This document shows positions 1 through 5,862 of a stretch of DNA of 11,558 bases, piece after piece (the stretch's first letter is position 1; the number at the start of each line of letters is the position of its first letter). The notes beneath the pieces were generated by a model that had not been told where the DNA came from, ran no database searches, and worked only from the letters and a program-made list of their open reading frames with translations. The position numbers and the translations under genes were made by a program. Source of the DNA: Candidatus Omnitrophota bacterium (GTDB lineage: Bacteria > Omnitrophota > Gorgyraeia > JABMRG01); NCBI GenBank assembly GCA_013202935.1, contig JABMRG010000051.1, positions 1 through 11,558 of the forward strand. Reading direction: 5' to 3'.

Positions 1-88
1 CCTTGATAGTAAAGTATGCACTGGGACTTATAACAGAGTTTTAGGAAGAGATAAGCTTAATTCTATTATAGCTATATCTTATTTTATA

Positions 89-117
89 TTGCAATAGAGT
101 TCATTCTTAGATATATT
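89..117 (+). promoter_or_regulatory. Possible promoter for the pilin-like gene
   Basis: TTGCAA at 89-94 (4 of 6 matches to the sigma70 -35 consensus) is followed, after a 17-nt spacer, by TATATT at 112-117 (5 of 6 matches to the -10). Transcription would begin near 124, about 43 nt before the pilin ATG. The surrounding 60-160 region is very AT-rich, so chance matches are likely and the call is weak. Confidence 0.28.
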
Positions 118-166
118 AAATAATATATATAAGAAATAGAGGTTATTTATAAATAGCCATAATAAG

Positions 167-706
167 ATGCTAAAAATAGAACAAATCCTCAATAGAAATT
201 GCAAGGTATCAAGGGGCTTTACCCTTATAGAGCTTATGATTGTCATGCTTATTATTAGCATACTTTCATGCTTAGCTATACCGATATTCCAAAACATAAA
301 GACAAAAATCGAGATTAGCAATATACTGACTTATTGTTCTGAGCTAGATAGGGAAATTACACTATGCCTTACAGAATCAGGAGTGAACGGTGTAGCACCA
401 GCATTTGATGCTATCGAGAATTATAGGGATACCTGGATAGATGAGCACGGGAGTTCACCGGTAAAGATTGGCTGGTGCGTGATGTGCGGCGGTGCTGGAG
501 TTGTTTTTTCTATAGTTTTCATAGGAGATGCACCAAATTATGAGTATACTATCTGTGCAAGATTTTATCGCGTAAACGGTGAGACAGGATGGGTAGCTGT
601 AACTGACACTCCATTTTATAATTATGTAAAAAGTTTATTATCAGGTAATATATATGAGTGCGATAACAGTTCTGTTGTTGATTTTACCAGCGATCTAGTC
701 AGGTAA
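167..706 (+). CDS. Type IV prepilin-like protein (N-terminal methylation motif)
   Basis: This 179-residue protein begins with a 17-residue basic leader ending SRG, followed by FTLIELMIV. That is the prepilin peptidase (PilD) site: cleavage is expected between G17 and F18, F18 would be N-methylated, and E22 is the conserved Glu5 of mature pilins. Residues 18-42 form the hydrophobic helix that anchors the subunit and packs the pilus core. The remaining 130 or so residues form a small globular domain with cysteines at 57, 67, 104, 107, 130 and 165 that could make disulphides. I do not recognise the globular family, so it could be a pilus or pseudopilus subunit or a minor pilin. ATG 167 is the only start that keeps the whole leader, but its ribosome binding site is poor: AGAGG at 138-142 is 24 nt away. 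No pilus assembly genes are nearby, and an intrinsic terminator follows, so it looks monocistronic. Confidence 0.85.
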   Translation: MLKIEQILNRNCKVSRGFTLIELMIVMLIISILSCLAIPIFQNIKTKIEISNILTYCSELDREITLCLTESGVNGVAPAFDAIENYRDTWIDEHGSSPVKIGWCVMCGGAGVVFSIVFIGDAPNYEYTICARFYRVNGETGWVAVTDTPFYNYVKSLLSGNIYECDNSSVVDFTSDLVR

Positions 707-760
707 TCTGCTTAAGTTTTCAGTAGTACTGTCAGCGTTATCTCTTATCAAGGATGAATG

Positions 761-796
761 GGGCAATCACCTTTTGGTGGTTGCCCTTATTTTTTT
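761..796 (+). terminator. Intrinsic terminator of the pilin-like gene
   Basis: An 11-bp stem pairs GGGCAATCACC (761-771) with GGTGGTTGCCC (776-786), with one G-U pair and a TTTT loop. It is followed by a T-rich tract through 796. This is a textbook rho-independent terminator 55 nt after the pilin stop codon, and it separates that gene from the mobile unit and recA downstream. Confidence 0.88.
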
Positions 797-861
797 AAAA
801 TTTTTTGAAAGAAAATCCCCACTTCCTACGACTATATATATGAGGCTAAATTTAAAAAACC

Positions 862-907
862 AGGAACGGTTCTCAAGCACAACAACCCGTGCTCAAGGTC
901 CGTTCTT
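862..907 (+). repeat. REP-like palindrome, upstream copy
   Basis: This 46-nt imperfect palindrome has an outer stem pairing 862-873 with 896-907 (one T-T mismatch and two G-U pairs). It then has a 2x2 mismatch (CA opposite CA), an inner stem AGCAC/GTGCT, and an AACAACCC loop. Its last 27 bases are identical to the downstream copy at 1465-1510. The same mid-stem mismatch in both copies is typical of REP hairpins, where the irregularity matters for recognition by the transposase. It lies 23 nt before the transposase start codon. I do not see the enterobacterial GTAG tetranucleotide at its foot. Confidence 0.85.
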
Positions 908-930
908 ATGGCAAGAAAGGGGGTTAAGGG

Positions 931-1485
931 ATGGGAATGCCTAGATTTATTGCAGAAGGGGCTATTTACCATGTCTATTGTCGTGGTAATAATAAAGTTA
1001 AGGTATTTCATGTGGGGCATGATTACAGGAAATATATTACTAACCTACTGAAATACAAGCAGATGTATAAATTTATGTTATATGCATATTCGTTAATGCA
1101 AAACCACCTGCATTTATTAATAGAGCCCACAAGAGAAGGTAATCTTTCACAAATTATGAGGTCATTGAATGTTTCATACTCTATATGGCATAACAGGCGT
1201 TATGACTGTGTTGGCCATGTATGGCAAGGTCGATTTCAAAGCCGGATTATCAAAGATGAGGCTGATTTTATAAATTGTATGGCCTATATAGAGACAAACC
1301 CAGTCAGAGCAGGACTGGCAAAAGATCCCGAATTATACAAGTGGTGTAGCTGTTGCGAACGCTTTAATAGTGCTAAAACCAGTATAATTGAGTTGCATCC
1401 AGGTTATATTGCACTGGGTGAAACAAAAGAAGAAAGGAGGTGCGTATACCATGAGATTATGTTTAAGAACGGACCTCAAGCATAA
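931..1485 (+). CDS. REP-associated tyrosine transposase (Y1_Tnp, IS200-like HUH)
   Basis: This 184-residue protein is a single-strand DNA transposase of the Y1 HUH class. Visible signatures are the N-terminal MPRF...GAIYHV..RGN block (residues 3-20), the metal-binding HUH pair H59-x-H61 in QNHLHLLIEP, the WQGRFQS block (98-104), and YIETNPVRAGL (119-129), whose Y119 is the expected nucleophile. This pattern places it with RAYTs rather than classical IS200 TnpA. AAAGGGGG at 916-923 is 7 nt before ATG 931; ATG 937 (M3), preceded by AAGGG, would match the common family start MPR and is equally possible. The stop codon at 1483-1485 falls in the loop of the downstream REP hairpin, so the last residues, about NGPQA, are encoded by the repeat. 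The gene looks intact and may be active, but activity cannot be judged from sequence. Confidence 0.9.
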   Translation: MGMPRFIAEGAIYHVYCRGNNKVKVFHVGHDYRKYITNLLKYKQMYKFMLYAYSLMQNHLHLLIEPTREGNLSQIMRSLNVSYSIWHNRRYDCVGHVWQGRFQSRIIKDEADFINCMAYIETNPVRAGLAKDPELYKWCSCCERFNSAKTSIIELHPGYIALGETKEERRCVYHEIMFKNGPQA

Positions 1486-1510
1486 CAACCCGTGCTCAAG
1501 GTCCGTTCTT
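1465..1510 (+). repeat. REP-like palindrome, downstream copy
   Basis: This copy has a better stem than the upstream one: 12 perfect pairs (AAGAACGGACCT with AGGTCCGTTCTT), then the CA/CA 2x2 mismatch, four more pairs (AGCA/TGCT) and a 10-nt TAACAACCCG loop. The left arm codes for the C-terminus of the transposase, and the loop carries its TAA stop. AACAATTTTT follows the hairpin, so it might weakly terminate transposase transcription. The -35 box of the recA promoter starts only 12 nt further on. Confidence 0.88.
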
Positions 1511-1522
1511 AACAATTTTTGC

Positions 1523-1551
1523 TTTACAAGTGGGGGAGGAACAGGTATAAT
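1523..1551 (+). promoter_or_regulatory. Strong sigma70-type promoter of recA
   Basis: TTTACA at 1523-1528 (5 of 6 matches) is separated by exactly 17 nt from a perfect TATAAT at 1546-1551. Transcription should start near 1558, giving a leader of about 34 nt before the recA ATG. I looked for a LexA/SOS operator here and recognised none; the operator motif in this phylum may differ from those I know. Confidence 0.78.
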
Positions 1552-1591
1552 TTAGTCTAATATTAACTATTATAAAAGGGAGGATACTGCC

Positions 1592-2647
1592 ATGGTAAGG
1601 GTAGAAAAGCAGAAAAAATCAGCTGTAGTAGCAGCACCAACTGGCACAGGTGATCAGAAACAGGAACGTGCAAAGGCGCTTGATCTTGCGGTCTCACAGA
1701 TTGAAAAGCAGTTTGGCAAAGGCTCTATAATGAAGCTTACAAAGGGTATACAGGAGAGCGTGCAGGCCATACCTACAGGGGCGCTTTCATTAGATATGGC
1801 GCTTGGCATAGGCGGTGTCCCGCGCGGAAGGGTTGTCGAGATATTTGGACCTGAATCGAGCGGAAAGACGACACTCACATTAAGCATAATAGCTCAAACA
1901 CAGAAAAAAGGCGGTGTAGCAGCATTTATAGATGCAGAAAACGCGTTTGATGCAAGCTATGCTCAAAAACTCGGCGTGAATCTCGATGACCTATTAATAT
2001 CACAGCCAGATAGCGGAGAGCAGGCGCTTGAGATAGTAGAGACTCTTGTGCGTTCCAATGCTGTTGATGTTGTGGTAGTAGACTCTGTAGCAGCCCTGGT
2101 GCCGCGCGCAGAGATAGAGGGTGAGATGGGCCAGCCGCACATGGGGCTTCAGGCGCGCCTTATGAGCCAGGCATTACGCAAGCTCTCAGGGGCAATAAGC
2201 AAGTCAAAGACATGCGTTATCTTCATAAACCAGATACGTATGAAGATAGGTATTATGTTCGGAAACCCGGAAACCACCCCTGGTGGCAGGGCTCTTAAGT
2301 TTTACTCATCTGTCCGCTTGGATATACGCAGAAAAGAATACTTAAAAGACGGCGATACAGTAGTAGGCAGCCATGTTGTTGCAAAGGTTGTAAAAAACAA
2401 GGTAGCCCCGCCCTTTAGAAAGGCTGCGTTTGATATTATCTACAGTGAAGGTATCTCATATGAAGGAAGTGTAATCGATGTTGCACTCGAATACGATGTG
2501 TTGCAGAAGCAGGGCGCATGGTTTTCATTTGGGGAGATGAAGATTGGCCAGGGCCGTGAAGCCACACGCCAATACCTGAAGGAAAACCAGAAAGTCTTAT
2601 CAGAGATTGTGAAAAAGGTCCATGAAGCGGCTGCGCAGCAGTCATAA
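1592..2647 (+). CDS. recA: Recombinase RecA
   Basis: RecA is the ATP-dependent strand-exchange protein that forms filaments on single-stranded DNA and triggers LexA cleavage where an SOS system exists. The 351 residues show Walker A GPESSGKT (86-93), the catalytic glutamate E116 in AFIDAEN, Walker B VVVVDS ending near D164, loop L1 around 176-186 (EGEMGQPHMGL), the L2 start NPETTPGG (225-232), and FINQIRMKIG (211-220). Length is normal, with a basic N-terminal extension of about 20 residues and no strongly acidic tail. GGGAGG at 1578-1583 is 8 nt before ATG 1592, which supports this start. The usual DAEHALDP signature reads DAENAFDAS here, so the histidine after the catalytic glutamate is asparagine. 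The gene has its own strong promoter and is followed by recX. Confidence 0.98.
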   Translation: MVRVEKQKKSAVVAAPTGTGDQKQERAKALDLAVSQIEKQFGKGSIMKLTKGIQESVQAIPTGALSLDMALGIGGVPRGRVVEIFGPESSGKTTLTLSIIAQTQKKGGVAAFIDAENAFDASYAQKLGVNLDDLLISQPDSGEQALEIVETLVRSNAVDVVVVDSVAALVPRAEIEGEMGQPHMGLQARLMSQALRKLSGAISKSKTCVIFINQIRMKIGIMFGNPETTPGGRALKFYSSVRLDIRRKEYLKDGDTVVGSHVVAKVVKNKVAPPFRKAAFDIIYSEGISYEGSVIDVALEYDVLQKQGAWFSFGEMKIGQGREATRQYLKENQKVLSEIVKKVHEAAAQQS

Positions 2648-2684
2648 ACCTTACCTTGCAAAAAATTATGGAGGACTAATAGGG

Positions 2685-2791
2685 ATGAGGAGAAAGAGGG
2701 TTATTTTTGTCCCTGCTTAATATTAGCCTTAGTAATATACATTATAATATATCTCAGGCTGCGCTTGATGAGAACGCATTCCGAAAAATAG
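2685..2791 (+). pseudogene. Possible small membrane protein broken by a one-base shift
   Basis: ATG 2685 lies 10 nt after GGAGG (2670-2674) and opens MRRKRVIF, but stops at 2718-2720 after 11 codons. In the reading frame one base back, the sequence continues as a hydrophobic run (CPCLILALVIYIIIYL) and a basic tail, ending at TAG 2789-2791. Adding one T to the TTTTT run at 2704-2708 would join the two parts into a protein of about 35 residues. It would have a basic N-terminus, one transmembrane helix and a basic C-terminus, and would end 1 nt before the recX GTG. This is an inference from frame continuity and the good ribosome binding site. It could be a decayed gene, a homopolymer sequencing or assembly error, or chance in an AT-rich gap. 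No family is recognised. Confidence 0.3.
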
Positions 2792-2792
2792 C

Positions 2793-3266
2793 GTGAAAGA
2801 TGAGCTGAATAAGGCAAAGGCATATGCCTACCGCTTATTGAATTATAGATCCAGGAGTGAGAAAGAACTAAGAGGCAGATTAAAGGATAAAGGTTACAAT
2901 GCTCAGGTAATAGATAAGCTAGCTGAGGAGCTTAAAGACGAAGACCTGATAGATGATAAGAAGTTTGCCAGGCTTTGGGCAAAGATGCGGTCCCAAGGAA
3001 ATGCACGCGGCCTCTCGGTTATAAAGTTTGAACTTCTCTCAAAGGGTGTTGACAAAGATATAGTAGAGGAGACACTCAGTGAGGCAAGAGAAGCCTTTAG
3101 CGAGGAAGAGATTGTAAGGCAGCTTCTTAATAGGCGTATGCGCGCTGTGGCAGGCCTTGATAGGCAGAAAGCAAGACAGCGGATATACGGCTATCTTAAG
3201 AGGCGTGGTTTTTCAACCCAGGTAGTGTTAAAGGTATTGGATGAGACATACAGAGATTCGAGATAA
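2793..3266 (+). CDS. recX: Regulatory protein RecX
   Basis: RecX binds RecA filaments and usually limits their extension and activity. The 157-residue, charged, all-helical protein shows family signatures in order: AKAYAYRLLNYRSRSEKELRGRL (residues 8-30), the LIDDKKFARLWAKMR motif (about 52-66), GLSVIKFELLSKGV (73-86), and a C-terminal repeat ending RIYGYLKRRGFS. This matches the three tandem three-helix modules of RecX. Translation starts at GTG 2793. There is no clear Shine-Dalgarno just upstream, which suggests coupling to upstream translation. The last 26 nt overlap the start of alaS in another frame. The order recA-recX-alaS is also found in other bacteria, including E. coli. Confidence 0.93.
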   Translation: MKDELNKAKAYAYRLLNYRSRSEKELRGRLKDKGYNAQVIDKLAEELKDEDLIDDKKFARLWAKMRSQGNARGLSVIKFELLSKGVDKDIVEETLSEAREAFSEEEIVRQLLNRRMRAVAGLDRQKARQRIYGYLKRRGFSTQVVLKVLDETYRDSR

Positions 3267-5862
3267 ATTTTTGAACTTTTTTAAGTCAAAAGGCCACACA
3301 GTGATTGCAAGTGATTCACTTGTGCCTGCTGGGGATCCCACACTTCTTTTTACAAGCGCAGGCATGAATCAGTTCAAGGAGCAGTTTTTAGGCAATATCA
3401 AAGGCTATACAAAGGCCGCCACCTGTCAGAAATGCCTAAGGACACCTGATCTTGAGAATGTGGGAAAGACCGCATACCACCATACGTTTTTTGAGATGTT
3501 GGGGAATTTTTCATTTGGGGATTATTTTAAGGAAGATGCTATCAAGTGGGCATGGGAGTTTATGAAAGATTGCTTAAGCATTCCTGAGGATAAGCTATGG
3601 GTATCTGTTTATGAGGAAGATGATGAGGCATACGGCATCTGGAAAGATAAGATAAGCGTACCTGAAGAAAAGATTATAAGGTTAGGCCAAAAGGAGAATT
3701 TCTGGCCATCAGAGGCAAAGACAAAGGGCCCAAACGGCCCTTGCGGCCCGTGCTCTGAAATATTCTACGATTATGGCAAGAAGGCAGGCTGCGGAAAAGA
3801 TGACTGTACTCCTGCATGCGATTGTGGGAGGTTTGTTGAGGTATGGAACCTGGTCTTTACGCAGTTTGAGAGAAAAGAGGGTGGTGCATTAGAACCTCTT
3901 CCAAATAAGAATATAGATACAGGTATGGGGCTTGAACGTTTAAGCGCTGTTATGCAGGGCGTAAAGAGCAATTTTGAGACAGATATCTTTACACCTATTA
4001 TAAAAGCGATAATGGAATTAAGAGATAACGAACGTTTAGCAGAGCTTCATGATGGGGATATTAATAAAGGTAAAAAAAGTCCTTTAACTCCTTATGTTTA
4101 TGCTATCGCTGATCACATTAGAGCTGTTACATTTGCTATATCTGATGGTGTTACACCTTCAAATGAAGAGAGAGGTTATGTTATAAGAAATCTTTTAAGG
4201 AGAGCATATTTATATGGTGGAACTATAGGCATAGATACTAAACCGTTTTTATATAAACTAGTTTATGCTGTAGGCAAAACAATGGAAGAGCCTTATCCCG
4301 AGATAGCAAAGAAGCATCAAACTATTGCAGCAGTTATAAAGGCGGAAGAGGAGCGTTTTGCAGCTACACTTGAGGAAGGCAGACGTTTAATTCAAGAAGT
4401 AATTTCTAAAACAAAGAAATCAGGTAAGAAAAACATAGCTGGCGAAGTCGTGTTTGAATTATTTGATACTCACGGAGTACCTCTGGATCTTCTAAAATTG
4501 AGAGTAGCTGAAGAAGGACTAAGTATTGATGAAAAGCGGTTTAACGAACTTATGCAGGCGCAGCGTGAACAGTCGCGAAAGTCGAGCAAGATGCAGGGGT
4601 CGGTATTTGTTGATAGTGGCATAAACGAAAGAACAGAGTTTATAGGATATGAGAAAACAGAAGCCAAGGCAAAAGTTTTGCGTATATTAACCCAAGGAGC
4701 CAAGGACATAAAAGAGGCTGATGAGAAAAACGGTAATATAGAAATTATATTAGATAAGTCCGTATTTTACGGTGAGTCAGGAGGCCAGGTAGGTGATACG
4801 GGAAGCATAACCTCAGCTGGCCTTAAAGCGAAAGTTGATAACGCGATTAAATTGCAGGATGCTATCTTGCTTGATGTTAAAGTCAGCCAAGGCAGAATAA
4901 AGGTCAGCGACACTGTTGATACTGCTATTGATGAGGAGCGGCGCCTAAAAATAGCAAAGAACCATACAGCAACACATCTTCTACAGGCAGCATTGCGTAA
5001 AATCCTGGGTGAACATGTGCAGCAGCAAGGCTCTCTGGTTGCACCTGATAGGCTGAGATTTGATTTTACGCACTTTAAGCAGGTTACGCAGGATGAACTT
5101 AAGCGTGTAGAGGAGGCTGTAAACGAGTATATAAAAAAAGGCCTGCCTGTTGGAAAAAAAGAGATGACTATCGAAGATGCCAAAAAAGAAGGCGCCCTTG
5201 CTTTTTTTGGTGAAAAGTATGAACAGAAAGTAAGGGTTGTTTCAACAGGTGATAACAGTAAAGAACTCTGTGGCGGGACACACCTCGATAATACTTCTGA
5301 GATAGAGCTCTTTAAGATTATGAAAGAAAGTTCAGTCGCATCAGGCATAAGAAGGATCGAGGCTGTTACATCTGATGTGGCCAGGGAGTGGATCAAGGAG
5401 CATGAGAAGCTGCAAAAAGAAAAAGATGATTTATTGATAAAAAAAGAAGAAAAGAAGCAGCTTGCAAAAAATAGACTAAAGGACGCTGAATCAAGCGTTG
5501 GTAATATTATAGATGCCGGAGAAGATATAAAAGGTGCAAAGGTCATGATTGCAAAGATAAAAGGCATAAGCCCAGATGGATTAAAAAGAATATCTGACCT
5601 GATAAAGACAAGAGAGCGGAGCTTTGGCCTGTTTCTTATTTCTACTCTGGATGATAAATTAAATCTTCTGCTTTCTATAAGCGAAGATCTTATAAAGAAA
5701 GGCTTGAACTCCGGTAAGCTCATAGGCGATATTACAAAATCTTTTGGGGGCTCAGGTGGAGGAAGGCCCAATATGGCACAAGGTGCTATAAAGGATTTAT
5801 CAAAGATAGATCAAGTCTTTAAGGAAGCAAAGAGTATGTTAACCAAGGAGATAGGCAAGTGA
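3241..5862 (+). CDS. alaS: Alanine--tRNA ligase
   Basis: AlaRS attaches alanine to tRNA-Ala and hydrolyses mischarged Ser/Gly-tRNA. The 873 residues are full length. The class II aminoacylation core covers residues 1 to about 240 (PAGDPTLLFTSAGMNQF, TAYHHTFFEMLGNFSFGDYF, GPCGPCSEI, NIDTGMGLERL). A tRNA-recognition region follows. The editing domain has GESGGQVGDTG (511-521) and the zinc-type ligands H575, H579, C677 and H681 (HTATHLL and CGGTH). The C-Ala domain ends with GGSGGGRPNMAQGA (836-849). A cysteine cluster at 168-195 resembles the usual AlaRS insertion. ATG 3241 lies inside the recX 3' end, with AAAGG at 3230-3234 spaced 6 nt away. The stop overlaps the hisD GTG by four bases. The part coding residues 261-340 has clearly lower GC than its flanks although the protein is normal there. 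Confidence 0.97.
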   Translation: MRHTEIRDKFLNFFKSKGHTVIASDSLVPAGDPTLLFTSAGMNQFKEQFLGNIKGYTKAATCQKCLRTPDLENVGKTAYHHTFFEMLGNFSFGDYFKEDAIKWAWEFMKDCLSIPEDKLWVSVYEEDDEAYGIWKDKISVPEEKIIRLGQKENFWPSEAKTKGPNGPCGPCSEIFYDYGKKAGCGKDDCTPACDCGRFVEVWNLVFTQFERKEGGALEPLPNKNIDTGMGLERLSAVMQGVKSNFETDIFTPIIKAIMELRDNERLAELHDGDINKGKKSPLTPYVYAIADHIRAVTFAISDGVTPSNEERGYVIRNLLRRAYLYGGTIGIDTKPFLYKLVYAVGKTMEEPYPEIAKKHQTIAAVIKAEEERFAATLEEGRRLIQEVISKTKKSGKKNIAGEVVFELFDTHGVPLDLLKLRVAEEGLSIDEKRFNELMQAQREQSRKSSKMQGSVFVDSGINERTEFIGYEKTEAKAKVLRILTQGAKDIKEADEKNGNIEIILDKSVFYGESGGQVGDTGSITSAGLKAKVDNAIKLQDAILLDVKVSQGRIKVSDTVDTAIDEERRLKIAKNHTATHLLQAALRKILGEHVQQQGSLVAPDRLRFDFTHFKQVTQDELKRVEEAVNEYIKKGLPVGKKEMTIEDAKKEGALAFFGEKYEQKVRVVSTGDNSKELCGGTHLDNTSEIELFKIMKESSVASGIRRIEAVTSDVAREWIKEHEKLQKEKDDLLIKKEEKKQLAKNRLKDAESSVGNIIDAGEDIKGAKVMIAKIKGISPDGLKRISDLIKTRERSFGLFLISTLDDKLNLLLSISEDLIKKGLNSGKLIGDITKSFGGSGGGRPNMAQGAIKDLSKIDQVFKEAKSMLTKEIGK

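Larger units (their letters stand above)
862..1510 (+). mobile_element. REP/RAYT unit: Y1 transposase gene flanked by two palindromic repeats
   Basis: A single HUH/Y1 transposase gene sits between two 46-nt imperfect palindromes (862-907 and 1465-1510) in direct orientation that differ at only four positions. Known family biology: REP-associated tyrosine transposases bind and cut single-stranded REP hairpins, and the gene is usually a single copy flanked by REPs. IS200/IS605 elements also carry hairpins near their ends. I see no target duplication, as expected for this class. The exact ends of any mobile unit cannot be fixed from one copy. The unit lies between the pilin terminator and the recA promoter. 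Confidence 0.7.

Noticed and set aside
1..752. CCTTGATA at 1-8 and TATCAAGG at 745-752 as terminal inverted repeats around the pilin gene
   Set aside because: Only eight bases match, nothing else at the ends agrees, and there is no transposase in the interval.
862..1510. Two near-identical repeats considered as a CRISPR remnant
   Set aside because: There are only two copies, 557 nt apart with a transposase gene between them, so there are no spacers of regular size. The REP/RAYT reading explains them fully.
1511..1591. SOS (LexA) operator in the recA leader
   Set aside because: No palindrome of the Gram-positive GAAC..GTTC, E. coli CTG..CAG or GTTC-N7-GTTC type is present. The GAAC and GTTC in the REP arms are too far apart.
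2743..2748. A perfect TATAAT before recX
   Set aside because: No acceptable -35 box lies 16-18 nt upstream and the stretch is AT-rich, so a separate recX promoter is not supported.
2707..2796. A 29-codon TTG-started ORF ending in the GTGA at the recX start
   Set aside because: Its position resembles the other GTGA couplings and AGAGGG lies 6 nt upstream. However, the TTG start is weak, the peptide has no recognisable character, and the other frame gives a more protein-like membrane peptide.
3150..3240. T-box riboswitch before alaS
   Set aside because: The region is recX coding sequence and lacks the T-box core motif and a terminator.
4767..5771. A 334-codon open frame on the minus strand inside alaS
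   Set aside because: It is fully antisense to the well-supported AlaRS editing and C-terminal domains, is rich in Ser, Phe and Leu as expected from complementing Lys/Glu codons, and shows no domain or ribosome binding site.
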